A stretch of DNA of 64,000 bases from Paenibacillus marchantiophytorum (GCF_014640555.1 NZ_BMHE01000041.1:1-64000), one strand, 5' to 3'. Positions 27,138 through 36,123 are shown, counted from the stretch's first letter. Notes: generated by a model from the sequence alone, not told the origin. A program made the numbers and translations.

Positions 27138-27369
27138 TTTGCTGTTTAAAGAAGTCACGGGGATGACGATCAATCATTCGATAATCCGACTTCGCAGGCA
27201 AGAAGCAGCCCGGCTGTTGAAGGACCCCGCCATCAAAATCTACGAAATCTGCGACTGGATCGGGTACACCGATCAGGATCATTTTCGGGAAAACTTGAAA
27301 GAAACAATACGGCTTGACGCCGATCGAGTATTGCAACAAATTTTGATGAGGAACGGTGTGGCGAGGTAA
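27128..27369 (+). pseudogene. AraC-type DNA-binding domain remnant
   Basis: The +1 frame after the cheY-like gene encodes about 80 residues resembling the C-terminal part of an AraC/XylS HTH domain (LFKEVTGMT, RLRRQEAARLLKDP, KIYEICDWIGYTDQDHF). The first half of HTH 1 is missing, the C-terminal signature is degraded, and there is no own RBS or convincing start. It is most likely a truncated relic left by deletion or recombination just behind cheY. Confidence 0.65.
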
Positions 27370-27390
27370 GGAACTTCTTCCAACTAATAT

Positions 27391-27420
27391 TTGACAATGA
27401 TAATCATTATCACTTAAAAT
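27391..27420 (+). promoter_or_regulatory. Promoter overlapped by a Fur box
   Basis: TTGACA (27,391-27,396) and TAAAAT (27,415-27,420) are 18 bp apart. Positions 27,393-27,411 match the 19-bp Fur consensus at 18 positions and fill the spacer. Iron-dependent repression of the gene starting at 27,482 is a firm inference. Confidence 0.85.
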
Positions 27421-27481
27421 AGGATTATGATGATTCAGCGATCCATCCCGGATGGATTTCGGTTTAGAAGGAGTTGAGCTT

Positions 27482-28309
27482 GTGCTGCAACGTTCGCAAA
27501 AAGATGACAAAAATGATAATGACAATTTTCTGTTTCACTTTTCCTCCATTAAAATTCTAAAAAATGAAACATTGGTGGCAGCTCCTTTGGGAAGCGGCGT
27601 ATTCCTTAAACATAAAGACGGCGATTGGCAGGGCGTGCGTCACGGTTTGCCGGAAGGGGTTCATGTGAATCGGCTCATCGTACAAGAGTCACAGCTTTTC
27701 GCCTGTGCGAATAAAGGGTTGTTTAAGTTCGATTTGGAAAGTGAGCGTTGGCATGATACCGAACTCGCTATCGGCTGCTACCAGTACAAGGATTATTTCG
27801 GAGTCTCGTGGGCAGCTACGCCTTATGGTTTGTGGAGCCGCAGTCATCATGGCTGGCAGAAAGCGGCTTATACGCATGTTAAAGTTTATGATTTTCTGAT
27901 GTATCCACAGTATTTTATCCTTGCCATAGAGTCCGGTGTTGCCATCTATGATCGATTGATCAATGAGTGGATGGACTTCCCGATTGGGCAAGGAGTAACT
28001 GGCCTTGCGATCTATCAAGGGCACATTCTCGGCGTCACAGAAGACGGTGCTTTACTGCATGGGGACAAAAAGGGCGGCTTCGAGCAAATCCGCTTTCCCC
28101 ATCTATTTCTGTTCTCAATCGTTACCAAAGGCACGGAAGTCTTCGTTTGTACAGACCGCGGCTTATACCGTGTCGGCTACATCCGCAATCAAGTCACCCT
28201 AATTTCAGTGCGGCTTGGCTGCCCAGTAACGGACATCGACTGCAACGCTGAAAGCTTGTACATGGCTACGTTGTTTCAGGGCATTCAGCGGATGGAGCGG
28301 GACAGCTAA
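27482..28309 (+). CDS. Fur-regulated beta-propeller-like protein, function unknown
   Basis: I do not recognise a family for this 275-aa protein. It has no signal peptide or membrane segment. It shows repeated strand patterns with G-(V/L)-(F/W/A/Y) turns (GSGVFL, NKGLFKF, PYGLWSR, ESGVAIY, DRGLYRV, FQGIQRM), suggesting six or seven propeller blades of the two-component-propeller or WD-like kind. I set the start at GTG 27,482, 8 nt after AAGGAG, rather than at the upstream ATG 27,452, which has no RBS. The Fur box in its promoter suggests a role in iron limitation. It is monocistronic, with a terminator at 28,338. Confidence 0.75.
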   Translation: MLQRSQKDDKNDNDNFLFHFSSIKILKNETLVAAPLGSGVFLKHKDGDWQGVRHGLPEGVHVNRLIVQESQLFACANKGLFKFDLESERWHDTELAIGCYQYKDYFGVSWAATPYGLWSRSHHGWQKAAYTHVKVYDFLMYPQYFILAIESGVAIYDRLINEWMDFPIGQGVTGLAIYQGHILGVTEDGALLHGDKKGGFEQIRFPHLFLFSIVTKGTEVFVCTDRGLYRVGYIRNQVTLISVRLGCPVTDIDCNAESLYMATLFQGIQRMERDS

Positions 28310-28337
28310 CGGCTGGACACGTCGCATATTGGTAGGG

Positions 28338-28362
28338 GCTCCCCTTTTTGGGGGGCTTTTTG
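28338..28362 (+). terminator. Rho-independent terminator
   Basis: Stem GCTCCCC / GGGGGGC (one G-T pair) with a T5 loop and a T5 tail, placed 29 bp after the propeller-like gene. Confidence 0.8.
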
Positions 28363-28488
28363 TGGTTCTTTTCCGCAGCCATAAACTCTCTCTATGCCAA
28401 ACGGCGATTATTCCGATTTCATTTATGCCAAAGAAGCGTTTAGAATCATGGATAGAGCTACAACAATCGTAGATTAGGAGATGCGCAT

Positions 28489-29544
28489 ATGGCTGGCAAC
28501 ACATTTGGTGAGAGATTTCAAATTATGACGTACGGTGAATCGCACGGAGAAGCCGTCGGAGTCATTATAGATGGCGTGACGCCGGGCGTTGAGATCGATG
28601 AGGCTTATATTCAGGTGCAGATGGATAGAAGGAAACCAGGACAATCGTCCGTCACTTCGCCTCGTAAGGAATATGACAAAATCCATATCATTTCGGGCGT
28701 ATTTGAAGGCCGTACAACGGGAACGCCGTTATCCATTATTTTGTACAATACGGACATGAGACCTGAAGCGTATACGGATATTCAACATGCTTTCCGTCCG
28801 GGTCATGCCGACTTTACGTATTTGAAGAAATACGGGTTGCGCGACCATCGGGGAAGCGGCAGAGCTTCAGGCAGGGAAACGGCGTCCAGAGTTGCGGCGG
28901 GTGCTGTCGCACGTAAGCTGCTAGAGCGTAGAGGCGTCTCTATTGTTGCCTATACAACCGAGATCGGTGGCATACAGTGCCGTGATTTTATAGAGGATGT
29001 TATTGAGACTAACCCTGTTAGGGCCTGTGATCCGGAAGCTGCGGTTAAAATGGTCGAGAAAATTGAAGCCTTGGCACAGGCTGGCGACAGCTGCGGCGGC
29101 ATTGTAGAATGCCGAATCCGGGGTGTCGATCCGGGGCTCGGAGAGCCGGCTTTTGATAAGCTTGATGCCGAATTAGCCAAAGCGATGCTGTCCATCGGTG
29201 CGATCAAGGGGATCGAATTTGGAGCGGGCTTTGCTGCGGCGAGCATGCTGGGCAGCGAACATAATGATCAGATGAATGCAGAAGGGTTCAGCAGCAATCA
29301 TGCGGGTGGGATCATTGGCGGCATCAGCACGGGCGCCGAAATCGTATTCCGTGTCGTAGTCAAACCGACATCCTCCATCTCCGTGCCGCAGAACACAATG
29401 AACGTGAAGGGCGAGGAACAAGTTATTGTGACCACAGGACGGCATGATCCTTGTATTTGTCCGAGAGTCGTGCCCGTGATCGAAGCGATGGCCTGTCTTG
29501 TTATCGAGGATCATTATAAGCGTCAGGCTGCTATGCTGTATTGA
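28489..29544 (+). CDS. aroC: Chorismate synthase, E. coli-like short form
   Basis: Converts 5-enolpyruvylshikimate-3-phosphate to chorismate with reduced FMN, the last step of the shikimate pathway. The 351-aa sequence keeps the family signatures: GESHGEAVG near the N-terminus, DRRKPGQSS, FRPGHADFTYLKKYG, RGSGRASGRETASRVAAGA and the C-terminal TGRHDPCICPRVVPV. RBS GGAG before the ATG. It begins MAGNTFGERF and is shorter than the usual Bacillus enzyme (about 390 aa, beginning near RYLTAGESHG), so it is closer to the type found in proteobacteria and clostridia. No other aro gene is near; it may be a second copy or an acquired gene. Confidence 0.93.
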   Translation: MAGNTFGERFQIMTYGESHGEAVGVIIDGVTPGVEIDEAYIQVQMDRRKPGQSSVTSPRKEYDKIHIISGVFEGRTTGTPLSIILYNTDMRPEAYTDIQHAFRPGHADFTYLKKYGLRDHRGSGRASGRETASRVAAGAVARKLLERRGVSIVAYTTEIGGIQCRDFIEDVIETNPVRACDPEAAVKMVEKIEALAQAGDSCGGIVECRIRGVDPGLGEPAFDKLDAELAKAMLSIGAIKGIEFGAGFAAASMLGSEHNDQMNAEGFSSNHAGGIIGGISTGAEIVFRVVVKPTSSISVPQNTMNVKGEEQVIVTTGRHDPCICPRVVPVIEAMACLVIEDHYKRQAAMLY

Positions 29545-29838
29545 TTGTCGTAAAGTAGGTACTGCCGGATAGACTCCCCAAATGAAAGCAGGTATAGCAG
29601 AAATCCCGCGTCTTCAACTATTGGAGAGGCGGTTTTTTTCTATATGGAGGTGTAGGATAAGCTTCATCCTATTCGCCAAAGAAGCCGCCAATTCACTGTC
29701 TGAGCAACCAATAGAAGTTTCCCTAAGACTCCTAATTCACTCATCTCTCGCTAATTTCCCTATTTCCTCCCATTTGACGAAATTGATAGAGTTAGAAGGA
29801 GCTTTACATGTATGATGGTAAGTACTAGGAGGTGAATC
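29545..29838. other. Intergenic region after aroC
   Basis: About 290 bases with a terminator at 29,606-29,639 and no convincing gene. A 77-codon frame at 29,582-29,815 contains the terminator and resembles nothing. Confidence 0.65.
29606..29639 (+). terminator. Rho-independent terminator of aroC
   Basis: Interrupted stem: CCGC pairs with GCGG and TCTTC with GGAGA around one G-G mismatch, with a 7-nt loop, followed by seven T. Confidence 0.7.
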
Positions 29839-30657
29839 ATGCTAGGTGCAGTGATCGGTGATGTTATTGGTTCTGTGTTTGAGTGGCATAATGTTAAGTC
29901 AACTGAATTTCAGTTGTACGATAGGTTCACACGATTTACGGATGATACAGTGTTGACAGTAGCAATAGCCGATGCTGTTTTGAATAAGACAAAGCGAAGC
30001 AACAGGCTATTGGATTACTATGCAAGTAAGCGGCTATACGCTTATAAACTTAGGCAATACGCAAAATGGTACCCAAACGCTGGCTATGGACAAAAGTTCG
30101 AGGAATGGGCGTCGAGCAGCGACCCCAAGCCGTATCGCAGCTATGGCAATGGATCTGCTATGAGAGTGAGCCCGATCGGATTCGCTTTTAACACGCTGGA
30201 GGAAGTTCTGCGGGAAGCGAGGAGATCTGCGCTTGTAACGCATAATCATCGACAAGGCATTTTCGGTGCTCAGGCCGTGGCAAGTGCTGTTTTCTTGGCA
30301 AGGAACAATAGGCCAAAGGCAGAAATCCAAGCCTTTATCCAGCAGAAATTCAAGTATAATCTGACACGAAAATTGGATGATATCAGGCCGAAATACGCTT
30401 TTGATCCAAGCTGCCAAGGATCCGTGCCGCAGGCGATTATCGCTTTTTTGGAGTCGACGGATTTCGAAGATGCGATCCGCAAAGCGATATCAATTGGAGG
30501 AGACAGCGACACAATCGCCTGTATAACAGGAGGCATTGCTCATGCTTTTTATAAAGAAATTCCGAAAGAGATAGTGTCGGAAGTGATGCTAAAGCTGGAT
30601 CTCAAGCTAAGGCAGATCATTGAATTGTTTCAGGATAGATACAATATTCCAATCTAA
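29839..30657 (+). CDS. ADP-ribosylglycohydrolase family protein
   Basis: Predicted Mg-dependent hydrolase of 272 aa in the DraG/ARH family, which removes ADP-ribose from proteins or small molecules. Metal-binding signatures are present: TDDT in RFTDDTVLTVAIADAVL near residue 35 and DSDT in GGDSDTIACITGGIAHA near residue 223. AHGN-like and HNH elements lie between (GNGSAMRVSPIG, THNHRQGI). RBS AGGAGG just before the ATG. No ADP-ribosyltransferase is adjacent. It meets the convergent regulator gene with an 11-bp gap. The substrate is unknown. Confidence 0.88.
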   Translation: MLGAVIGDVIGSVFEWHNVKSTEFQLYDRFTRFTDDTVLTVAIADAVLNKTKRSNRLLDYYASKRLYAYKLRQYAKWYPNAGYGQKFEEWASSSDPKPYRSYGNGSAMRVSPIGFAFNTLEEVLREARRSALVTHNHRQGIFGAQAVASAVFLARNNRPKAEIQAFIQQKFKYNLTRKLDDIRPKYAFDPSCQGSVPQAIIAFLESTDFEDAIRKAISIGGDSDTIACITGGIAHAFYKEIPKEIVSEVMLKLDLKLRQIIELFQDRYNIPI

Positions 30658-30668
30658 AGTCGCCTCAG

Positions 30669-32258
30669 CTAAGGAGTCAACCGCCCATTCCGATACTCCT
30701 TAGGGGACATCAAGTACTGCTGCTTGAACACATTGGTGAAATAATTCGGTTCATCGAAGCCAATGGCGCAGGCGATTTCGAATATTTTCATATCGGTATT
30801 GCGCAGTAGGATGGCCGCTTTGTCCATGCGGACGCGAGTGACGAAGCGGGTGAAGCTTTCTCCCGTTGATTTCTTGAATAGCACGCTGAAATAGCTGGCA
30901 TTCAGATGAATATGAGCAGCGACATCGGTTAACCTGCATTCCTCGTTGTAATGTTCTTCGATGTATTTGACGGCACGTTCGATTAGATTGACATTCTTGG
31001 AAGCTTGCCAGTTGTTGAAAAGATGCAAGAAGTTCGCCACTTGCTCACTGGCCCAGCGGAGCACTTCCTCGGCGGTCCAATGGGTTTGGGGCATGTCGCT
31101 GGGAATGCGCGCGAGCAGGTTTTTCTCATCCGGGTCAAACTGCTTCTGAATCGTGCCGAGCAGCGCGATGGAGAGGGAGAGCGCCTGGATTTTCATGTCA
31201 TCGAGCGTGATAGCGGAAAGCTCTACCAGCATGCGATCGAGCAGTTGAGGAAGGCTTTCTTCGTGTCCGACTAGAATGGCCGACATGAGTTGGACCTCCA
31301 GCTCCTGCACTTTGGACTGGTTCAGCGACAAGGTCATACCGGAGCCAATGCTGCTGGCGTCCCTGTCGCTTCCTGCTGATGCGCTGCCAGAGATGGCGCT
31401 GGCGCCACTGCCTAAGGCGATTACCTTAAACTTCACATAGCGCTCAGCAAGCGGTTTGTCGCTCGAGGCTTCGCCCATTGACAGCAGCTTAATGCTGATT
31501 TTCAAATATTCCAGCGAGGCCTGTTGAATCGCTTCCTGCAAATGTTCATGGATGCCATGCTGCTCCGTGACGAGCACAAAACTATCATGTTCCACGAGCA
31601 GAAGGCGGGCATCCAGCCCTGCGCCCTTGAGCAGCTCCTCCACAATATTCGAGAGGGCGAACTGGATTAAACGCATATCGTTTTTTTCGTAGTTTTTGCT
31701 CGCCAAATCCTGTTGATTCATCTGCAGCAGCCATAAATTCTTGCCATCCAGAAGGCTAGCAAGGCTTTTCTCAGCATTGCCGCCAGCGGCATACGGCAGA
31801 TTAAGTAGTGCTGCGCGGAGCTCCTGATTCTGCTGAAGCTTGTGCTCACCAAGACGCTGCTGCTGCCGGGTATATTTTTCATAGAACCGCTCGGATGCCT
31901 TGCTCATAACCTGTCTGACATCCTGCTCGGTGCATGGCTTTATTAACAGATCGAGTGCTCCAAGCCGGACAGCCGCTTGTGCGTATTCAAAGTTTTTGTA
32001 GGCTGTCAAAATAATTACGATCAGCTCCGGATGGCTCTGCCGCAGATGCCCAACGAACTCGATACCATCCATGATGGGCATGCGAATATCGGTCAGCACT
32101 AGATCCGGCTGCACCTGCTCGATTAACGCAAGCGCATCTTGACCGTTGCTGGCCTCGCCAACCACCGTCCAGCCTTGTTGGCCGTCTTCGAACATTTTTC
32201 GCAGTCCTTTGCGGAAATTGGGCTGATCTTCCACGATCAGCACTTTACCCTTCAACAT
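30669..32258 (-). CDS. YesN-type response regulator with AraC output
   Basis: Transcription regulator of 529 aa. The receiver (1-125) has E10, D11 and phospho-acceptor Asp57 (LVLTDIRMPIMDG). A long middle region (about 130-420) has no recognised domain, as is usual in YesN proteins. The AraC/XylS double HTH is at about 425-529 (LTDVAAHIHLNASYFSVLFKKSTG, IGFDEPNYFTNVFKQ). I chose ATG at 32,258, with GGAGG 8 nt upstream, rather than an upstream frame extension. It overlaps the kinase stop by 14 nt. It is paired with the YesM kinase and divergent from the iol genes, so control of a carbohydrate locus is likely. Confidence 0.93.
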   Translation of the reverse strand: MLKGKVLIVEDQPNFRKGLRKMFEDGQQGWTVVGEASNGQDALALIEQVQPDLVLTDIRMPIMDGIEFVGHLRQSHPELIVIILTAYKNFEYAQAAVRLGALDLLIKPCTEQDVRQVMSKASERFYEKYTRQQQRLGEHKLQQNQELRAALLNLPYAAGGNAEKSLASLLDGKNLWLLQMNQQDLASKNYEKNDMRLIQFALSNIVEELLKGAGLDARLLLVEHDSFVLVTEQHGIHEHLQEAIQQASLEYLKISIKLLSMGEASSDKPLAERYVKFKVIALGSGASAISGSASAGSDRDASSIGSGMTLSLNQSKVQELEVQLMSAILVGHEESLPQLLDRMLVELSAITLDDMKIQALSLSIALLGTIQKQFDPDEKNLLARIPSDMPQTHWTAEEVLRWASEQVANFLHLFNNWQASKNVNLIERAVKYIEEHYNEECRLTDVAAHIHLNASYFSVLFKKSTGESFTRFVTRVRMDKAAILLRNTDMKIFEIACAIGFDEPNYFTNVFKQQYLMSPKEYRNGRLTP

Positions 32259-34053
32259 AGGTGAGACCTCCATTCTCCATGGTGATATACGGCAAAATAA
32301 GACGCATCGTCGTTCCACTGTCCACAACACTTATGATTTCCAACCGATAAGGTTGACCGTAGACTAGCTCAATTCTTCGAACAACGCTTCGCACCCCAAG
32401 GCTTTCACGCCCATCAGAACGCTGCGGTAATGCAGCGCCTTTCACTCCGAGCAATCGCGCAATCGCGGATTCATCCATGCCGCAGCCATTATCCGTCACA
32501 TCAATTTCCAGAAATCCATCCACATTGCGAGCTCTAATGACTAGCACTTTGTGGGCAATTTTGTTGCGGAATCCATGCACGAACACATTTTCAACAAGCG
32601 GTTGTAGCAGGAAACGCATGATTTCACAATCCAGGATATCCTCATCCGCTTGAATGATGGTCTCCAAATTCGCTTCAAACAGTTCCGTTTGCAGCTTCAA
32701 ATAATTGCGCATCTGCTGCAATTCTTCTCTGACGCTGGTTGGTGTTCGGACCGGCATTAACGAGTATTTGAGCATTTCGGATATCGCTGCAATCAAGGAA
32801 GCGGTCTCTTTCTCATTTTGCAAATAGAGCTTCCAGTAAATTTCATTGAACATATTATGCAGAAAATGCGGGTTCAGCTGCGCTTGCAGCGCCTGAAGCT
32901 CGGCTTCCCGTTCGCTTAGCTGGGTCAGATAGACTTCTTTAATCAGGCGGCCAACTTGTTCGGCCATGGCATTGAAGCTCTCGCCGATGTAGGCGAGCTC
33001 ATCTTTCGTACGGATTTCGATACGTGCTTCGAAGTCGCCGGAACGCACTTTACGAAGTCCAAGCAGCAGATCTTTAAGTGGCCGCAATAGATTTCCTGTG
33101 GACAACACAATCAGGATGCTTGTAAGCAGAATGCTGATTAAACCGGAATATACGATCTTTTGGGAGAGAACTTTATTTTTAACGCGGATTTCCGCTAGTG
33201 AAGTTCCGCTTACCAGCTTAAACGCGGTTGCCTTCGACTCACCTTGAACGAATAAATGGTTGTCCATGACTTCAGTTTGCTTGAGGTTGACCAACAGTTG
33301 TTGTTTCTCAGCCAAATTCTCAGAAATATTGCTGTATAAAAGTTCATTGTTGTTATTAAACAAGTAAACTTCGCCTGTACCGTCTTTCGTTAATTCCTTC
33401 AGCGAGCCGGAGAAAAATGATTCGTCCATCGCCATAACGAGCACACCGTAAGTGTTCAGCGTACTATTTTTCATATAACGGGCGACGATAATCGTTTGTC
33501 GGTAGCCGCTGGGCTCAACGGCGCTCGGCAAGGCCATGCTGGTCCAAACTAGATTGCCGTACGTATCGCTAAGCTTGGAACGTATGACTTGAAACACTTG
33601 ATCACTTAAATTATTAATGGTGGAGGTCGTGTAGCTGAAGTAAGAAGGATTGCCGTTTAGATCATAGAGATACATCCCGGTTATGTAAGGGGCATCCGAT
33701 TTGATTTGGAAAATCTGTTCTTCGATCTGCTTTTTGTCATAATACAAATTGAAAGCGTCTGCATCTTCGGCCGAATTGATGCGTTTAATGACCTGTTCAA
33801 TCTGCGGATTAAACACGATGGTTTGGGAGATGCGGATGATCTCCTGAACTTTAAGCTCCATTTTGGCCAAAGCTTCCTCATTGGTGCGAGAGAACTGCTT
33901 GCTGATCTCTTCTTCAAACAGTTTCAGGTTGTATTGATAGGTCAAATAACCGGTGATCCCAAAGGACAAAAGTATGATGGTAGACAAGCTTAGGATAAGT
34001 TTTACGCGAAAGCTTCGGTTGATTCCAAGCAAGGCTTGCAGCCAATTCGGCAT
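32245..34053 (-). CDS. YesM-type sensor histidine kinase
   Basis: Membrane sensor of 602 aa: TM1 (about 10-32), an extracellular Cache-like sensor (about 33-280), TM2 (about 283-305), HAMP (LLRPLKDLLLGLRKVRSGD), His_kinase of the LytS/YesM type with His396 (AQLNPHFLHN) and HATPase (LQPLVENVFVHGF, DVTDNGCGMDE). The first Met at 34,077 has no RBS, while ATG 34,053 has GAGG 8 nt upstream and leaves a short cytoplasmic tail before TM1. It shares the 180-bp divergent region with iolD. Its ligand may be inositol or another sugar; this is not shown. Confidence 0.92.
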   Translation of the reverse strand: MPNWLQALLGINRSFRVKLILSLSTIILLSFGITGYLTYQYNLKLFEEEISKQFSRTNEEALAKMELKVQEIIRISQTIVFNPQIEQVIKRINSAEDADAFNLYYDKKQIEEQIFQIKSDAPYITGMYLYDLNGNPSYFSYTTSTINNLSDQVFQVIRSKLSDTYGNLVWTSMALPSAVEPSGYRQTIIVARYMKNSTLNTYGVLVMAMDESFFSGSLKELTKDGTGEVYLFNNNNELLYSNISENLAEKQQLLVNLKQTEVMDNHLFVQGESKATAFKLVSGTSLAEIRVKNKVLSQKIVYSGLISILLTSILIVLSTGNLLRPLKDLLLGLRKVRSGDFEARIEIRTKDELAYIGESFNAMAEQVGRLIKEVYLTQLSEREAELQALQAQLNPHFLHNMFNEIYWKLYLQNEKETASLIAAISEMLKYSLMPVRTPTSVREELQQMRNYLKLQTELFEANLETIIQADEDILDCEIMRFLLQPLVENVFVHGFRNKIAHKVLVIRARNVDGFLEIDVTDNGCGMDESAIARLLGVKGAALPQRSDGRESLGVRSVVRRIELVYGQPYRLEIISVVDSGTTMRLILPYITMENGGLTYVEG

Positions 34054-34178
34054 CGTAATGACCTCGGTTTCAATCATTTTTAGGATAAATAGGGGAACAC
34101 AGATGAGTTATTTACTCCCTAAAGAATAACACAAAAAATAAAGATTGCGATGGAAATAAATATGGTATATCATCGGAT

Positions 34179-34211
34179 TAAGCGCTTAACCCACAAAGAT
34201 TAAGCGCTTTA
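34179..34211 (+). promoter_or_regulatory. Two LacI-family operators upstream of iolD
   Basis: Perfect palindrome TTAAGCGCTTAA lies at 34,179-34,190, and TTAAGCGCTTT follows at about 34,200-34,210, roughly two turns on. The central CG with AT-rich arms is typical of LacI/GalR operators. The LacI-family gene at the end of this cluster (42,368) is the likely regulator. Confidence 0.75.
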
Positions 34212-34236
34212 CCTTACCTTTGAGGGGGAGAAAGCC

Positions 34237-36102
34237 ATTCATACGATACGTCTTACCATGGCCCAAGCATTGCTTCGCTTTCTGGATCAACAGTACATCT
34301 CAGTCGATGGGCATGAAACGAAATTTGTTCGGGGCGTCATGGGCATTTTTGGTCATGGCAATGTGACCGGCATCGGGGAAGCCTTGGAACGCAGCGCAGG
34401 GAATCTGACTTACATACAGGGGAAAAATGAACAGGGCATGGTGCACGCGGCGGCGGCATTTGCCAAGCAAAAGAACCGCCAGCAAATTTACGCTTGCACA
34501 AGCTCCATCGGGCCAGGCGCGTTGAACATGCTGACAGCCGCTGCGACGGCAACCGTCAATCGGATTCCGGTGCTGCTACTGCCGGGGGATAATTTTGCTT
34601 CCAGACAGCCGGACCCGGTTCTGCAGCAGTTGGAAGTCGCAGGAGACTACAGCCTGTCTGCCAATGATCCTTTCAAGGCCGTCAGCAAATACTGGGACCG
34701 CATCGTGCGTCCCGAGCAGTTGATGACGGCGGCGTATCAAGCGATGCGTGTGCTTACCGATCCAGCGGAAACAGGAGCTGTTACACTAGCGCTTCCGCAG
34801 GATGTGCAGGCTGAGGCTTATGATTACCCGGAAGCCTTTTTTGCCAAGCACGTGCACTATATAGATCGGCGGCCTCCAGCCAGAGAAGCTGTGAACCGTG
34901 CGGTGGATTTGATGCTCGGGAAGAAGCGGCCGCTAATCATCGCCGGCGGCGGTGTCCTCTATGCCGATGCAACGAAGGAATTGGCTGAGTTCGCTGAGGC
35001 ATTCCACATCCCGGTAGCCGAGACGCAGGCAGGCAAAAGCTCGCTGCCATGGAACCATCCGCTGCATGTCGGGGCGATCGGTGTGACAGGATCTCGCGCA
35101 GCGAACATCCTCGCGCGAGAAGCTGATCTGATCATCGGCGTCGGGACGCGTTACTCTGATTTTACAACGGCATCCAAATCAGCTTTTGCTCATCCGGATG
35201 CGCAGTTTATCAATATCAACATCAGCGGCTTCGATGCATCCAAATTAAACGGCATCGGCATCACCGCAGATGCCAAAGAAACGCTAGGCACCTTATTCCA
35301 CGCGCTGTCCGCTCATTACTATGAGAGCGGTTACGAAAGCGGGTATGTGGAGCATTTGAAAGCGCAGTGGGAGCAGGAGGTCGATCGTCTGTATGCCACT
35401 GAGCACGCCGAAGGCATGGCGCAAACGCGCGCGCTTGGCGTGATCAACCAAACCATTGATCCCTCAGCAGTTGTCGTTTGTGCAGCCGGAAGTCTCCCGG
35501 GCGATCTCCACCGATTATGGCGATCAACCGAGCCCAAAACGTATCACATGGAATATGGCTTTTCCTGCATGGGATACGAAGTAAGCGGTGCTTTTGGCGT
35601 GGCGCTGGCTGATCCCCATCGCGAGGCGTACGCCATCGTCGGAGATGGAAGCTATTTGATGCTTCACTCCGAGCTGCTGACCAGCTTGCAGGAAGGCCGC
35701 AAAATCACGATTTTGCTGTTCGATAATCACGGCTTCCAGTGTATTCACAACCTGCAAAGAGGCCACGGCAGCGATGGCTTCGGCAATGAATTCCGCTATC
35801 GCGAAGCGGCGACGGGCAAGCTGACAGGCAGCTACATGCCGATCGACTTTACGGCGCATGCCCGCAGTTTGGGAGCGAAGGCTTACAAAGCAGGCACGCC
35901 TGAAGAACTTAGGGAAGCGCTGCTGAAAGCGAAGGAAGAGACCGTGACGACCTTGATTGAAATTCCGGTCGTGCCGGGAACGAACACGGATGGCTATGAA
36001 TCCTGGTGGCAAGTTGGCGTGCCAGAGGTGTCCGAGAGCGAAAAGGTGCTTAAAGCGCATGAAGAAATGAAGAACCGCATTCAAGCGGCCAAACCTATTT
36101 AA
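34237..36102 (+). CDS. iolD: Trihydroxycyclohexane-1,2-dione hydrolase (inositol pathway)
   Basis: Thiamine-diphosphate enzyme that opens the ring of 3D-(3,5/4)-trihydroxycyclohexane-1,2-dione to 5-deoxy-glucuronate. The fold is that of acetolactate synthase: N-terminal ThDP domain (FGHGNVTGIGEAL, NEQGMVHAA), central domain, and C-terminal ThDP motif beginning GDGSYLML and ending LFDN. The first ATG (34,258) would cut off the conserved IRLT before AQAL and lies 27 nt from the RBS. GGGGGAG at 34,224-34,230 is 6 nt before an in-frame ATT at 34,237, which would give a 621-aa protein, so I infer a rare ATT start. First gene of the iol operon. Confidence 0.9.
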   Translation: MHTIRLTMAQALLRFLDQQYISVDGHETKFVRGVMGIFGHGNVTGIGEALERSAGNLTYIQGKNEQGMVHAAAAFAKQKNRQQIYACTSSIGPGALNMLTAAATATVNRIPVLLLPGDNFASRQPDPVLQQLEVAGDYSLSANDPFKAVSKYWDRIVRPEQLMTAAYQAMRVLTDPAETGAVTLALPQDVQAEAYDYPEAFFAKHVHYIDRRPPAREAVNRAVDLMLGKKRPLIIAGGGVLYADATKELAEFAEAFHIPVAETQAGKSSLPWNHPLHVGAIGVTGSRAANILAREADLIIGVGTRYSDFTTASKSAFAHPDAQFININISGFDASKLNGIGITADAKETLGTLFHALSAHYYESGYESGYVEHLKAQWEQEVDRLYATEHAEGMAQTRALGVINQTIDPSAVVVCAAGSLPGDLHRLWRSTEPKTYHMEYGFSCMGYEVSGAFGVALADPHREAYAIVGDGSYLMLHSELLTSLQEGRKITILLFDNHGFQCIHNLQRGHGSDGFGNEFRYREAATGKLTGSYMPIDFTAHARSLGAKAYKAGTPEELREALLKAKEETVTTLIEIPVVPGTNTDGYESWWQVGVPEVSESEKVLKAHEEMKNRIQAAKPI

Positions 36103-36123
36103 CCAACAAAGGGGATTTTAACG

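Noticed and set aside
29582..29815. 77-codon open frame after aroC
   Set aside because: It begins inside the region forming the aroC terminator, has no RBS and resembles nothing.
34258..34260. ATG as the iolD start
   Set aside because: It is 27 nt from the only good RBS and removes conserved N-terminal residues; the ATT at 34,237 fits better.
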